A stretch of DNA of 64,000 nt. Origin: Bacteroidaceae bacterium. Its GTDB lineage: Bacteria; Bacteroidota; Bacteroidia; Bacteroidales; Bacteroidaceae. The DNA lies in NCBI GenBank assembly GCA_017429525.1, contig JAFROT010000022.1, positions 36,027 through 100,026 of the forward strand, in the 5' to 3' direction. Below, in pieces: positions 34,147 to 43,193 of the stretch. Position numbers and translations under genes: made by a program. Every line of letters begins with the position of its first letter. The first letter of the stretch is position 1. The notes under the pieces were generated by a model. That model saw nothing but the letters and a program-made list of their open reading frames with translations. It searched no databases and was not told the origin of the DNA.

Positions 34147-34178
34147 CCTCTCTGACCACTCAGAGAGGTTTTTTTTTA
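34147..34178 (+). terminator. Rho-independent terminator after the ferredoxin
   Basis: CCTCTCTGA (34147-34155) pairs with TCAGAGAGG (34160-34168) around a 4-nt loop, followed by a long T run. Confidence 0.92.
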
Positions 34179-34195
34179 CTTTTTCGCCAAAATCC

Positions 34196-34226
34196 TTTGC
34201 AGTTAAACGAAAAAGCATTACCTTTG
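34196..34226 (+). promoter_or_regulatory. tRNA-Met promoter
   Basis: TTTG at 34196-34199, a 19-nt spacer and TACCTTTG at 34219-34226, 26 nt before the tRNA. Confidence 0.85.
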
Positions 34227-34251
34227 CACCCGCGTTCGAGAAAAACGACCT

Positions 34252-34328
34252 GGCGGGATAGCTCAGCTGGTTAGAGCGCATGATTCATAATCATGAGGTC
34301 CTCGGTTCAATCCCGAGTCCCGCTACCA
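34252..34328 (+). tRNA. tRNA-Met (CAT anticodon)
   Basis: Full cloverleaf: acceptor GGCGGGA pairs with TCCCGCT (G1-U72 wobble), D arm GCTCAGCTGGTTAGAGC, anticodon loop TTCATAA, T arm with GGTTCAATC, and CCA encoded in the gene. Elongator Met is likely; a lysidine-modified Ile isoacceptor cannot be fully excluded. Confidence 0.96.
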
Positions 34329-34330
34329 AG

Positions 34331-34363
34331 AGGGGAAAAGTGATGCTTCGCTTTTCTCCTTTT
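34331..34363 (+). terminator. Terminator after tRNA-Met
   Basis: AGGGGAAAAG pairs with CTTTTCTCCT (one G-U), followed by TTT. Confidence 0.7.
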
Positions 34364-34421
34364 GTCGTTTAAGAAACCCACGGACGCCAAGATCATGATT
34401 ACTAACTAACGGAACGATGAT

Positions 34422-36950
34422 ATGAAAAAGATGTTCTCCTTCCTTCTCGCAGTCGCTTTCGCTACGTGCGTGTGCGCGCGCGAAAATAATAATGTACGGC
34501 CCGCTTCGGAGCCTTCTCCGCGTACGTCGGTTCTCTTCGACTTCGGCTGGCGTTTCCATGCCGGCGACGTACAGGGCGCTGAGGCTCCCACATTCGACGA
34601 CGCCAGCTGGCGCGCCGTCGACCTGCCCCATGACTATCAGATTGAGCAGCCGTGGGTCACGCCGGGCACCGACGAGCGCCCCGACAATAGCGACCCCGGA
34701 GCCAACATCCGCAGTCGCCTCTCGCCGCGTGGCTTCAAGGAGATGGGCATTGGCTGGTACCGCAAGACCTTCACGCCCGATGCCGCATGGCAGGGCAGGA
34801 GGGTGATCATCGACTTCGAGGGAATCCTCTACGTGGGCGATGCCTACCTGAACGGGCAGTTCATCGGCAAGACTGATTACGGCTACCTCGGCTTCGAGGC
34901 CGACGTGACGAAACTGCTGAAGTGGGGACAGCCGATTGTCCTGGCCGTACGTGCCGACAGCCGCGATGCCAGCAACAGCCGCTGGTACACGGGCGCAGGA
35001 CTCTATCGCGACGTGCATGTCGTCGTCACCGACCCCGAGATCTTCTTCGCCCGTCATCCGCTGCGCATCACTACGAACGGCACCGACAGCGTCTGCCTCC
35101 TGGCGGAGGTGACAGCGCAGGAGCGTGGCCTCAAGGAATTGCGCTTCCTCACGCGCATCTTCGACCGCGAGGGGCGCCTGGTCGCTGAGCAGACGACCGC
35201 TCAGCCCTACCGCGGCAACCAGCGCACGCGCGAGTATGCGCTTCAGCCCATCAGCCTGCCTAATGCCCATCGCTGGGACGTCGACGACCCCTATCTCTAC
35301 ACGGCAGAGGTCACGGTCAGCCACGCCGATGGGCGCATTGCCGACCGCGTGAGCTCGCGCTTTGGCGTCCGTCAGCTGGAGTTCTCGCCCGACTTCGGCA
35401 TGAAGCTCAACGGCCGCAAGGTCATCCTCAAGGGAATCGCCAACCATCACACCCTCGGCGCTCTCGGCGCTGCTGCCTATCCCCGCGCCATCGAGAAGCG
35501 ACTGCGCCTGCTCAAGGACTTCGGCTTCAATCACATCCGAACCAGCCACAACCCCTACTCAGAGAGCCTGCTGGACCTCTGCGACTCGCTGGGCATCCTC
35601 GTCGTCGACGAACTCTACGATAAATGGCTCACGCAGTACTGCGGAGGCCGTGCGCCTTGGAGCGAACTTTGGCAGCACGACATCCCCGAATGGATCACGC
35701 GCGACCGCAATCACCCCAGCATCGTATTCTGGAGCCTCGGCAATGAGCTGCAGACGTATTGGAATATCCCGTATGCCGACTGGGGCGTGACGCCCTATCG
35801 GATGCAGAAACAGTTGCTGCGCCGCTACGATGACACGCGTCTCATCACGGTGGCCATGCACCCACGCGGACGTTCGCAAGAGACCGATTCGCTGCCTGCG
35901 CCCCTCGTCATGGAGACGGACATAGCAGCCTACAACTATCGTTACATGTACTTCCCCGGCGATGGCCGTCGGTTCCCGTGGATGATGTTCTACCAGAGCG
36001 AAGCCACCACGGCAGCGATGGGCCCCAACTACTATGAGATGGACCTCTCCAAGGTCATCGGCCTCGCCTATTGGGGCGCTATCGACTATCTCGGCGAGAG
36101 CCAGGGCTGGCCTGCGAAGGGATGGGCGCAGGGCGTCTTCTACATCGACCTCACGACCAAGCCCAATGCTTATCTGGCCAAGAGCATCTTCTCTGACGAG
36201 CCCGTCGTCCACCTCTGCTTCCAAGAGCAGAGCCAGGACATCGAATGGAACGGCGTGCGTCAGCGCATTCGTCGCCTGACGGATCATTGGACGCGCACGG
36301 CCGGCGAAGAAGTCAATCTGACGGTCTACACGAATGCCGACGAGGTCGAACTGGTGGTCAATGGCCGCAGCCTCGGGACGAAGCAGAATGACCGCGCTAA
36401 CCCCAAGGTGCGCAATCAGATACGCTGGGAAAAGTTTGCCTACGAACCAGGCTATATCGAGGCCATTGCCCGCACGGGCGGCAAGGTCGTTGCCCGCCAT
36501 CGCGAAGAGACGGCTGGCGAGGCCGTCGCGCTGCGGCTCGTCCCCGATTTGGCTTCTGCTGCCGCGCGCCGCGCTCCTGCTGTAGGCCCGCATTGGCGAG
36601 CTGATGGCATCGACCTCCAGCATGTCAAGGTCGAGGCGATTGACAAGCAAGGGCGTGTAGTGCCTTCTGCCAATGCCGACGTTCGCTTCACGGTCACGAC
36701 GGCACCGCTGTCCAAGGGCTCATCCGCTACCGCTGCTGTTGCCTCCGCGACAGCTCCCGCATCGGCTCGGCTGGTTGCCGTCTCTAGCGGCGACCACTAC
36801 AGCGACGAACTCGTCTGCACCGACCACCGCCGTCTTTACGAGGGTCGTGCCCTGGCCATCATACGTGCAGGCCAGCACCCCGAATTCGTTACGCTTACGG
36901 CTACGGCCCCGGGCTTGAAAGCGGCAACGCTCAAGATGCAGGCGCGATAG
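34422..36950 (+). CDS. GH2 beta-galactosidase-type glycosidase, secreted
   Basis: Retaining beta-glycosidase with an export signal (FSFLLAVAFATCVCA). The N-terminal sugar-binding domain shows FDFGWRFHAGD, WRAVDLPHDYQ and GWYRKTF. The Ig-like domain follows, then the TIM barrel with LKGIANHHTLG, FNHIRTSHNPYSESLLDLCD. The acid/base is E442 in SLGNELQ and the nucleophile is E527 in YQSEATT. C-terminal Ig-like modules include WTRTAGEEVNLTVYTNADEVELVVNGRSLG. At 842 aa the length fits secreted bacteroidal GH2 enzymes. Beta-galactosidase is the best guess; other GH2 specificities are possible. It stands alone between tRNA-Met and array D. Confidence 0.92.
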   Translation: MKKMFSFLLAVAFATCVCARENNNVRPASEPSPRTSVLFDFGWRFHAGDVQGAEAPTFDDASWRAVDLPHDYQIEQPWVTPGTDERPDNSDPGANIRSRLSPRGFKEMGIGWYRKTFTPDAAWQGRRVIIDFEGILYVGDAYLNGQFIGKTDYGYLGFEADVTKLLKWGQPIVLAVRADSRDASNSRWYTGAGLYRDVHVVVTDPEIFFARHPLRITTNGTDSVCLLAEVTAQERGLKELRFLTRIFDREGRLVAEQTTAQPYRGNQRTREYALQPISLPNAHRWDVDDPYLYTAEVTVSHADGRIADRVSSRFGVRQLEFSPDFGMKLNGRKVILKGIANHHTLGALGAAAYPRAIEKRLRLLKDFGFNHIRTSHNPYSESLLDLCDSLGILVVDELYDKWLTQYCGGRAPWSELWQHDIPEWITRDRNHPSIVFWSLGNELQTYWNIPYADWGVTPYRMQKQLLRRYDDTRLITVAMHPRGRSQETDSLPAPLVMETDIAAYNYRYMYFPGDGRRFPWMMFYQSEATTAAMGPNYYEMDLSKVIGLAYWGAIDYLGESQGWPAKGWAQGVFYIDLTTKPNAYLAKSIFSDEPVVHLCFQEQSQDIEWNGVRQRIRRLTDHWTRTAGEEVNLTVYTNADEVELVVNGRSLGTKQNDRANPKVRNQIRWEKFAYEPGYIEAIARTGGKVVARHREETAGEAVALRLVPDLASAAARRAPAVGPHWRADGIDLQHVKVEAIDKQGRVVPSANADVRFTVTTAPLSKGSSATAAVASATAPASARLVAVSSGDHYSDELVCTDHRRLYEGRALAIIRAGQHPEFVTLTATAPGLKAATLKMQAR

Positions 36951-37019
36951 GCCAGGCCGCTCTTTCCCACCTTAGATGACGTGTTGACCTGCTTGACATC
37001 CAGAGGTCGTACACATACA

Positions 37020-37129
37020 GACGCAAAGCCCTTCACGAACGGTCGTGAAGGGCTTTACATATTGTCGTGAAGGGCGTTGCGAGCGGACGTGTGGGGCCTC
37101 ACATATGGACGTGCAGGGCCACGTGCAGG
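37020..37129 (+). repeat. 22-nt periodic array D between convergent genes
   Basis: Units start at 37020, 37042, 37064, 37086 and 37108. The best two begin GTCGTGAAGGGC and the next two GACGTG. The first unit (CCCTTCACGA) pairs with the second (TCGTGAAGGG), so this array may also form a hairpin between the two gene ends. Confidence 0.85.
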
Positions 37130-37131
37130 CT

Positions 37132-38799
37132 TCACTTGCGGATGTAGAAGGCTCTCGCTGTTGCGCGATTGAAGTGCAGGCGGAGCGTTCCGACGAAGCG
37201 TGCGTTCTTTCCCATCTGGTTGTCGATAACGGCGTGTCCGTCCAGGTTCTCAAGCACTTCGGGATGACGGAAATACGTGTGGGAATGGCCGCCGATGACG
37301 ATGTCAATGTTCCGGGTGCCGGCAATGAGTTCTTCGTCGCTGACGCCCGCTACTTTCCATCCCAGGTGTGAGATGCAAACGACGAGGTCGCAGTGCTCAA
37401 CATTCCTCAGGTAGTCGGCTACTGGCTGAGCGGCCACGATGGGGTCGGTGTAGCGAACGCCCTCGCAGGTGTGGGCCGCTACGAGTCCTTCCAGTTGCGG
37501 CGAGACGCCGAGCAGGCCGATCTTGAGCCCGGCGCGACGCACGATGGTGTAAGGCTTGACGAGTCCCTCGACGGGCGTGCCCGTGAAGTCGTAGTTGCAG
37601 CAGACGATGGGGAACTGCGCTTGACGGAAGATGCGCGCCATGTTCTCCGTGCCCCAGTCGAACTCGTGGTTGCCGATGGTGGCGGCATCGTAGCCCATCA
37701 GGTTCATCAGCCCCACTTCGACATCGCCGTGGTAGAGGCTGTAGTAGGCCGAGCCCTGCGAGAAATCGCCCGCATCGACCAGCAACAGGTCGGGGTCGCT
37801 CTTGCGGAGCTGGTCGATGAGCGCTACGCGACGCAGGTAGCCGCCTTTGTCGGCTTGGGCTGTATCGGACAGCAGCGGGCTGAGGGGCTCGATGCAAGAG
37901 TGGGTGTCGTTGGTGTGAACGAGCAGCAGCGAACGGCTCTTCGAGCCTGTGCCCTCCATGACGGTGATGGGTTGCTCGGGGGCAGTCGGCTGCTCGTGGT
38001 TCATCGCTGGGGTAAGCGCTGGCATCTCGCCGTCGATGACGATGCGCCCTTCAATCTTGGACGTCGCCTTCAGTCCCTGCTGGTCGAGCAGCCGCAGGTG
38101 GTTCATGAGCGTCTCGCGCACAGGTTCCTTCGTGACGATGCGTTCCGTTGAGCGCTTGAGTGCGTAGAGCTTGTCGTTGCCGTCGGCCAGGTAGTCGAGG
38201 GTGGCGATGGTATATGTGCGCTCGGGGTCAACGGGTTCGCCGCCGAGCGTGGCGCTCTTCAGCTGTCCATCGGGCGTGATGACCAGGCGGGCTGCACTGC
38301 TCACGCCCTCACCGCGTACGGCTGCGATGTCGTGGAAAAGCGCTTGAACGTCAGAGCCCTTCAGCTTCAGGATAGTAAAGAAATTCTCGAAAGGCGAGAT
38401 GGCCAGGATGTCGCCACGGCGCACTATGCCCTGGGGCATGGCTGCGCGCAGACCGCCCATATTACAGATGCCGAGGTCGGGCTTGTAGCCCATGCGCTCG
38501 CCCGTCGCCACGAGGACATCGGCGACCCAGTTGGAGAGCAGGCTCTCGGGGCGGCCGCCCGTCATGTAGATCTCGCTCTGCCCGACGTAGGGGGTTCGGA
38601 GGCTGTCGACCCCCATGCGGAAGGGGGCGATGAAGGCTTCGGCTCGGGACGAGGGCTGACGGTCGAGCGCCTTGGTGACCTCGATGCGGTGAGGCTCAAC
38701 GCGTTGAAGCACGTAATGATGGCTGCTGCAAGCCGATAAGAGCAGCACCATGAGAGGCAGGGCGTGGTGGATGACGGCTGAAGGGCGATGATTGTTCAT
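37132..38799 (-). CDS. 5'-nucleotidase-type fusion with inverted domain order, lipoprotein
   Basis: Predicted lipoprotein (lipobox LLSAC, C24). Residues about 30-265 are the 5'-nucleotidase C-terminal substrate-binding domain (NWVADVL, NMGGLRAAMPQGIVRRGDILAISPFENF, YTIATLDYLADGNDKLYAL). After a Pro-rich linker, residues about 290-555 are the metallophosphoesterase domain (LLVHTNDTHSCIEP, LLVDAGDFSQGS, ATIGNHEFDWG, ISHLGWK, VIGGHSHTYF), with its metal-binding Asp, His and Asn residues intact. The normal order is phosphatase first. In related genomes I recall the two as adjacent separate genes, so this looks like a gene fusion. Probable nucleotide or phosphoester hydrolase outside the cytoplasm. 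Confidence 0.9.
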   Translation of the reverse strand: MNNHRPSAVIHHALPLMVLLLSACSSHHYVLQRVEPHRIEVTKALDRQPSSRAEAFIAPFRMGVDSLRTPYVGQSEIYMTGGRPESLLSNWVADVLVATGERMGYKPDLGICNMGGLRAAMPQGIVRRGDILAISPFENFFTILKLKGSDVQALFHDIAAVRGEGVSSAARLVITPDGQLKSATLGGEPVDPERTYTIATLDYLADGNDKLYALKRSTERIVTKEPVRETLMNHLRLLDQQGLKATSKIEGRIVIDGEMPALTPAMNHEQPTAPEQPITVMEGTGSKSRSLLLVHTNDTHSCIEPLSPLLSDTAQADKGGYLRRVALIDQLRKSDPDLLLVDAGDFSQGSAYYSLYHGDVEVGLMNLMGYDAATIGNHEFDWGTENMARIFRQAQFPIVCCNYDFTGTPVEGLVKPYTIVRRAGLKIGLLGVSPQLEGLVAAHTCEGVRYTDPIVAAQPVADYLRNVEHCDLVVCISHLGWKVAGVSDEELIAGTRNIDIVIGGHSHTYFRHPEVLENLDGHAVIDNQMGKNARFVGTLRLHFNRATARAFYIRK

Positions 38800-38835
38800 G
38801 GATGGATAACAGCTTGATGAGTTGTAGATTGATGG

Positions 38836-39678
38836 TCAGTTGCTGCCGTCGACGAGGCTGATGCCGTCGTCGGCGATGACGATGAGGCGGCGGCGGTAGA
38901 GGTCGCCGACGGCTTTCTTGAACACTTTCTTGCTGACGCCGAAGACGGCGTAAATCTCGTCGGCTGGGCTCTTGTCGCCGAGTGCCGTACGCCCGCCATG
39001 GGTCTGTAGGTGCTCGAGCAGGATCTCGCTGAAGTCCTTGACGGCTCGCTGGCCCTTGCGCTGCAGGCTGAGGTCGATCTTGCCGTCGGGGCGCACTTGC
39101 TTGACGTAGGCGCGTAGGCGGTCACCGCTGTGGAGCTCGCGGAAAATTTCGTCGTCGAAGAGCAGGCCCGCGAACTGATTGTCCACGACGACCTTGAAGC
39201 CGAGGTCGGTCTTTTGCCAGATGAGGGCGTCGACCTCGTCGCCGCCATGATAGGGCGGATAGTCGTTGCTGAGGTAGCGCTCGACCTTGGCTGAAGCCAT
39301 GATGCGATAAGTCTCGGGGTCCAGGTGGATATGGACGAGGTAGCTGCGCCCCTTCTGCATCTTCATCTTCTGCTCGCGGAAGGGCACGAAGAGGTCTTTC
39401 ATCAACCCCCAGTCGAGGAAGGCCCCGAACTGATTGACCCACGCCACTTCGAGCCAGGCGAAGTCGCCCACTTCGGCATAAGGGTGCTCAGTGGTGGCGA
39501 CGAGGCGTTCTTCGTTGTCGAGGTACACAAAAACGTCGATTTCATCGCCAATTTCTGCACCTTCGGGGATGTAGCGATTGGGCAGAAGAATATCTTCCGG
39601 GCCGCCCGAGAGGTAGAGCCCCTGTTCGGCGCGGCGCGCTACAGTAAGCCTGTTGAATTTGCCTAATTGAAGTTTCAT
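38836..39678 (-). CDS. CvfB-like S1 RNA-binding protein
   Basis: Cytoplasmic protein of the CvfB/YitL family: several S1-like OB folds ([82 protein letters not shown]) and a C-terminal winged-helix ([28 protein letters not shown]). Members bind RNA and affect virulence-factor expression in staphylococci; the role here is unknown. The start overlaps the upstream ABC ATPase stop (ATGA), so the two are translationally coupled. Confidence 0.9.
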   Translation of the reverse strand: MKLQLGKFNRLTVARRAEQGLYLSGGPEDILLPNRYIPEGAEIGDEIDVFVYLDNEERLVATTEHPYAEVGDFAWLEVAWVNQFGAFLDWGLMKDLFVPFREQKMKMQKGRSYLVHIHLDPETYRIMASAKVERYLSNDYPPYHGGDEVDALIWQKTDLGFKVVVDNQFAGLLFDDEIFRELHSGDRLRAYVKQVRPDGKIDLSLQRKGQRAVKDFSEILLEHLQTHGGRTALGDKSPADEIYAVFGVSKKVFKKAVGDLYRRRLIVIADDGISLVDGSN

Positions 39679-40550
39679 GCTAAAAAGGTTTCGGGTGTTG
39701 TAGTGGGGTCGAGCGGGTTGCGGCGGATGGGCCCGACGTCGGGCAGGGGAGTGCCGTCGGCAGGAGTGGGGGCGGTGGGAGTCGGGTCATTGTGGGTGCC
39801 TCCTATGGGAGCGTCTTCTGCGGAAGCCGGGGCTTCCATGAGCGGCTTGGCTGGAGCAGGCTTGCTGGCGTCGGCCGGTTCAGCGGGAGTCGTTTCGTCG
39901 TCGATGACTTGCCCGTCGCGAAGATGGATGGTGCGGTCGGTCTGCGCGGCGAGGCTCTCGTCGTGCGTGACGATGACGAAGGTCTGCCCGAGGCGGTCGC
40001 GCAGGTCGAAGAAGAGGCGATGCAGCTCCGTCTTGTTGGCGCTGTCGAGGCTGCCGCTCGGCTCGTCGGCGAGGACAACGGCAGGTTTGTTGACAAGCGC
40101 TCGGGCCACGGCCACTCGCTGCTTCTCGCCGCCTGATAGTTCGGCGGGTTTGTGGGTCGCGCGGTCGGTGAGTCCCATGAAAGCGAGCAGCTCCTCGGCA
40201 CGCTGGCGGGCGTCATTATGGCTGCTGCCCCCGATGAGAGCGGGTATCATCACGTTCTCAAGCGCCGTGAACTCAGGCAGCAACTGATGAAACTGGAAGA
40301 CGAAACCGATGTTCTGGTTGCGGAAACGAGCCAACTGCTTGGTGCTGAGTCGCGTGACGTCGGTCCCGTCGATGACGACGGAGCCCTCGTCGGCCGCATC
40401 CAGCGTGCCCATAATCTGGAGGAGGGTCGTCTTGCCGGCCCCGCTGGGACCGACGATGCTGACTACCTCACCGCGCTCGATGCTGAGGTCGATGCCTTTG
40501 AGCACTTGCAGCGAGCCGAAGCTCTTGCGGATATTCTTTAGTTCTATCAT
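39675..40550 (-). CDS. LolD-like ABC transporter ATPase with long C-terminal tail
   Basis: ATP-binding subunit of the LolD/MacB type: Walker [10 protein letters not shown] (residues 34-42), Q-loop region [18 protein letters not shown], signature [15 protein letters not shown], Walker [13 protein letters not shown], and H-loop VTHD. The domain normally ends near residue 220. Here about 70 extra residues follow, rich in Pro, Ala and Thr ([21 protein letters not shown]), with no resemblance I recognise. The permease is not adjacent. It overlaps both neighbours by 4 nt, forming a coupled trio with the antiporter and the CvfB-like gene. Confidence 0.9.
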   Translation of the reverse strand: MIELKNIRKSFGSLQVLKGIDLSIERGEVVSIVGPSGAGKTTLLQIMGTLDAADEGSVVIDGTDVTRLSTKQLARFRNQNIGFVFQFHQLLPEFTALENVMIPALIGGSSHNDARQRAEELLAFMGLTDRATHKPAELSGGEKQRVAVARALVNKPAVVLADEPSGSLDSANKTELHRLFFDLRDRLGQTFVIVTHDESLAAQTDRTIHLRDGQVIDDETTPAEPADASKPAPAKPLMEAPASAEDAPIGGTHNDPTPTAPTPADGTPLPDVGPIRRNPLDPTTTPETFLA

Positions 40551-42640
40551 GATCTTAGTTTATTAAGCCACTCCTCGAAGAGCATCTGTCGTTGCGTGAC
40601 GCTCTGACCGTTGGGCGCAAACACCGAGAGCGATTCTTGCGGGTCGCCGTATTGGTCGGGGAAGAGGAGTATGATATTGGTGTGAGCGAAATGACGTGCG
40701 ATGATCGCAGGCAGCGTATTCAGCGCCGGCGTGAATGAGATGAAACCTGCGCGGGAGGAGACGATGATGAACAAGTCGTCGTGGGCCACTATGGATGGCA
40801 GGGACAGGAGCATGGAGCCAAATCCTTTCTCCACCTCAACATCCATCTGTACGTTGGGGTGATGCTCGGCGAGATAGCCTTTGATGTAGAACCCGGTGTC
40901 GCCGCAGGTGTGGAAGACCATCTGCTGCCCTGTCTGTTCGCCAATGCGGCAGAGGTGTTCGAGCCATTTGTAGAAGCCGACTTCGTATTCTGCCTTTGGC
41001 GGCACGGCCGCTATGATGCGCCGCATGGTGCCTGGCGGCATCAGCAGTCGCACGAGAAGCACCTCACGGTGGGTGGAAGCGAGCACGCTTTGTGCGATGA
41101 CGCCCAGTTTGCCTGCCGGCTGGCCGTCGGCCGTCTCGTGCAGGCCGAGGATGACCTCGCCAGCATCAACTTCGCGCATGGTGTGAACGATGGCGCTGGC
41201 TACGTTCGAGCTGACGCGGCTCATCGTGGACATGGTGACGCCCGCTCCAGCAGCCGTCTCGCGCGCTTTCTCGAGGTTGTGCTGTCCGCGGGCACGGAGC
41301 GCGTCGTCGGGGTCGTCGTCCATGGAGATGGCCAGTCCCATCAGGCTGTCGGCTATGAGCGGGTTGCGTATCATAATCGACAGTTGCGTAAGGGCATCGA
41401 CCGTCTGAGGATAGGCGTAGGCCGTGAGGCATTTGCCGTGGTAGCTGCCTCGGTTGCGCTCCAGCTCGTTGGTCTCCACGGCAATCTGTCGTGCGCCACG
41501 GCCTGTGGCCAGGGAACTGACGATGCAAGAGACAAGGATGAGCAGGACCGTGGCATTGAGCATCTGCGCGTCCATGAGCTGCACAGCGGGAGCGGTGGCT
41601 ATCATCACGATGGCCAGGGCGCCTGCAGCATGCGCGTTGGTCAGTCCGAAGAGAATCAGGCGGTCGGCTCGCTGTCCGCCTGTGAACTTGTTCATGATCA
41701 GGGCGGCTATCCACTTGCTGGCGATAGCCGTCACGACGACAACCAGGCAGAGCCACAGCGTCGAGCGATCGGTCACGACGCTGATGTCAATCAGCATGCC
41801 GACGCCGATCAGGAACCAAGGCACGAACAATGCGTTGCCCACAAATTCCAGTCGCCCCATGAGCGGGCCGCCGTGCGGGATGATACGGTTCAGGATAAGG
41901 CCTCCGAAGAAGGCGCCCAACAGCCCCTCCAATCCAACCAATTCGGCCAGCCACGCGCTGATGAACACCATCGAGAGCACGAACACGAATTGCGTCACGG
42001 CGTCCTCATTGCGGCGAAGGAACCAGCGGCCCACCTTCGGGAATACGTAAGCCACAGAGACCATGTAGACTGCAATGCCGATGAAGAACTTCAGCCAGAA
42101 CCACCATCCGCCGACGCCCTGCCGAATCTGTACGACAATCGCTAACGTCAGCAGCGCCATGAAGGAGGCAAAGGCCGTAGCGACGATGGCGTGAACGACG
42201 CTGCGGTGCTTGCCCAGGCCGTAGCGACCGATGATGGGGAAGGCCACCAGCGTATGCGATCCCAGCAGGCAGCCCAGAAGCACGGACGTGGAACCGCCGA
42301 AATGCAGGACGCTGCGCGCCACGGCAAAACCGATGAGGAAGGGAATCGCGAACGTCAGCGCTCCGAACATGAGGCCGCCGCGTCCGTAGCGGCGGAAGCT
42401 GCCCATGTCCATCTCCAGACCCGCCAGGAACATAATGTAGTAGATTCCTACTTCGCCGAAGAGCTCGAACGACGCATCGCGGGCCAGAACGTTAAGCCCA
42501 TGCTCGCCCAGCGCCACACCAGCCAGAATCAATCCGATGATGTGGGGGATGCGCAACCTTCGCAACACGATGGGAGCGAGAAGGATGACGAGCAGCATGA
42601 CGAGGAAAATCCCCGTCGGATGGGTGATGAGCGGTTCCAT
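40547..42640 (-). CDS. CPA2-type cation/proton antiporter
   Basis: Inner-membrane Na+/H+ or K+/H+ antiporter: about 12 hydrophobic segments over residues 10-390, with [11 protein letters not shown] and [15 protein letters not shown] typical of KefB-type CPA2 exchangers. The remaining 300 residues form a soluble domain with two USP-like halves ([20 protein letters not shown]). The -7 box ends only seven bases before the ATG, so the transcript appears to have almost no leader. Translationally coupled to the ABC ATPase downstream (4-nt overlap). Confidence 0.88.
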   Translation of the reverse strand: MEPLITHPTGIFLVMLLVILLAPIVLRRLRIPHIIGLILAGVALGEHGLNVLARDASFELFGEVGIYYIMFLAGLEMDMGSFRRYGRGGLMFGALTFAIPFLIGFAVARSVLHFGGSTSVLLGCLLGSHTLVAFPIIGRYGLGKHRSVVHAIVATAFASFMALLTLAIVVQIRQGVGGWWFWLKFFIGIAVYMVSVAYVFPKVGRWFLRRNEDAVTQFVFVLSMVFISAWLAELVGLEGLLGAFFGGLILNRIIPHGGPLMGRLEFVGNALFVPWFLIGVGMLIDISVVTDRSTLWLCLVVVVTAIASKWIAALIMNKFTGGQRADRLILFGLTNAHAAGALAIVMIATAPAVQLMDAQMLNATVLLILVSCIVSSLATGRGARQIAVETNELERNRGSYHGKCLTAYAYPQTVDALTQLSIMIRNPLIADSLMGLAISMDDDPDDALRARGQHNLEKARETAAGAGVTMSTMSRVSSNVASAIVHTMREVDAGEVILGLHETADGQPAGKLGVIAQSVLASTHREVLLVRLLMPPGTMRRIIAAVPPKAEYEVGFYKWLEHLCRIGEQTGQQMVFHTCGDTGFYIKGYLAEHHPNVQMDVEVEKGFGSMLLSLPSIVAHDDLFIIVSSRAGFISFTPALNTLPAIIARHFAHTNIILLFPDQYGDPQESLSVFAPNGQSVTQRQMLFEEWLNKLRS

Positions 42641-42647
42641 TGCGCTG

Positions 42648-42655
42648 CAAAGATA
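42648..42655 (-). promoter_or_regulatory. -7 box directly upstream of the antiporter start
   Basis: TATCTTTG on the minus strand, with seven bases between it and the ATG at 42640; a leaderless or near-leaderless mRNA is implied unless translation starts further in. Confidence 0.7.
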
Positions 42656-42716
42656 CGAAAAATAACGTTACGTTAATGAAATCATTAACGAAAAGTGGAA
42701 AAAGGGCGAAAAATGA

Positions 42717-43148
42717 TCAATTCTCCCAATTGATCGTGCGTACGCCGTCGCCGTTGACATCGATGTGGACGTGTAGGGCATTCTCGGGCAGGAGTTCCTC
42801 GATGAGTTCGGGCCATTCGATCAAGCAGAGGGCCCCGCTGTAGAGATAGTCCTCGAAGCCGATGTCGTAGGCTTCGCTGAGGCGGCGTATGCGGTAGAAG
42901 TCAAAGTGGTAGATGGTGCTCAGGTGTTCGTCGTCGCTATCGGAGGCTTGGTACTCGTTGACGATAGCGAACGTGGGCGAGGTGACGGGCTCGCGGACGC
43001 CCAGCGCCTCGCAGAGGGCACGGATGAAGGTGGTCTTGCCTGCGCCCATATGACCATAGAAGGCGATGACTTTGGCTTCGCCGATAGCTTCGATGAATGT
43101 GCGGGCAGCTGTGCTGATCTCTTCGAGTGAGGTTATGGTGATTTGCAT
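42717..43148 (-). CDS. tsaE: tRNA threonylcarbamoyladenosine biosynthesis ATPase
   Basis: ATPase that works with TsaB, TsaC and TsaD to make t6A37 in tRNAs. Walker A GHMGAGKTT, the conserved VTSPTFAIVNEY, YHFDFYRI, EWPELI and the terminal INWEN are all diagnostic. The start at 43148 (MQITITSLEEI) fits the family's length (143 aa); an in-frame ATG at 43190, just after the porX stop, would add 14 residues. Same strand as porX, probably co-transcribed. Confidence 0.93.
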   Translation of the reverse strand: MQITITSLEEISTAARTFIEAIGEAKVIAFYGHMGAGKTTFIRALCEALGVREPVTSPTFAIVNEYQASDSDDEHLSTIYHFDFYRIRRLSEAYDIGFEDYLYSGALCLIEWPELIEELLPENALHVHIDVNGDGVRTINWEN

Positions 43149-43193
43149 TTTCTCTTTGTTTTCTATTATCGGATTTGGATGATTGTTCATTTC

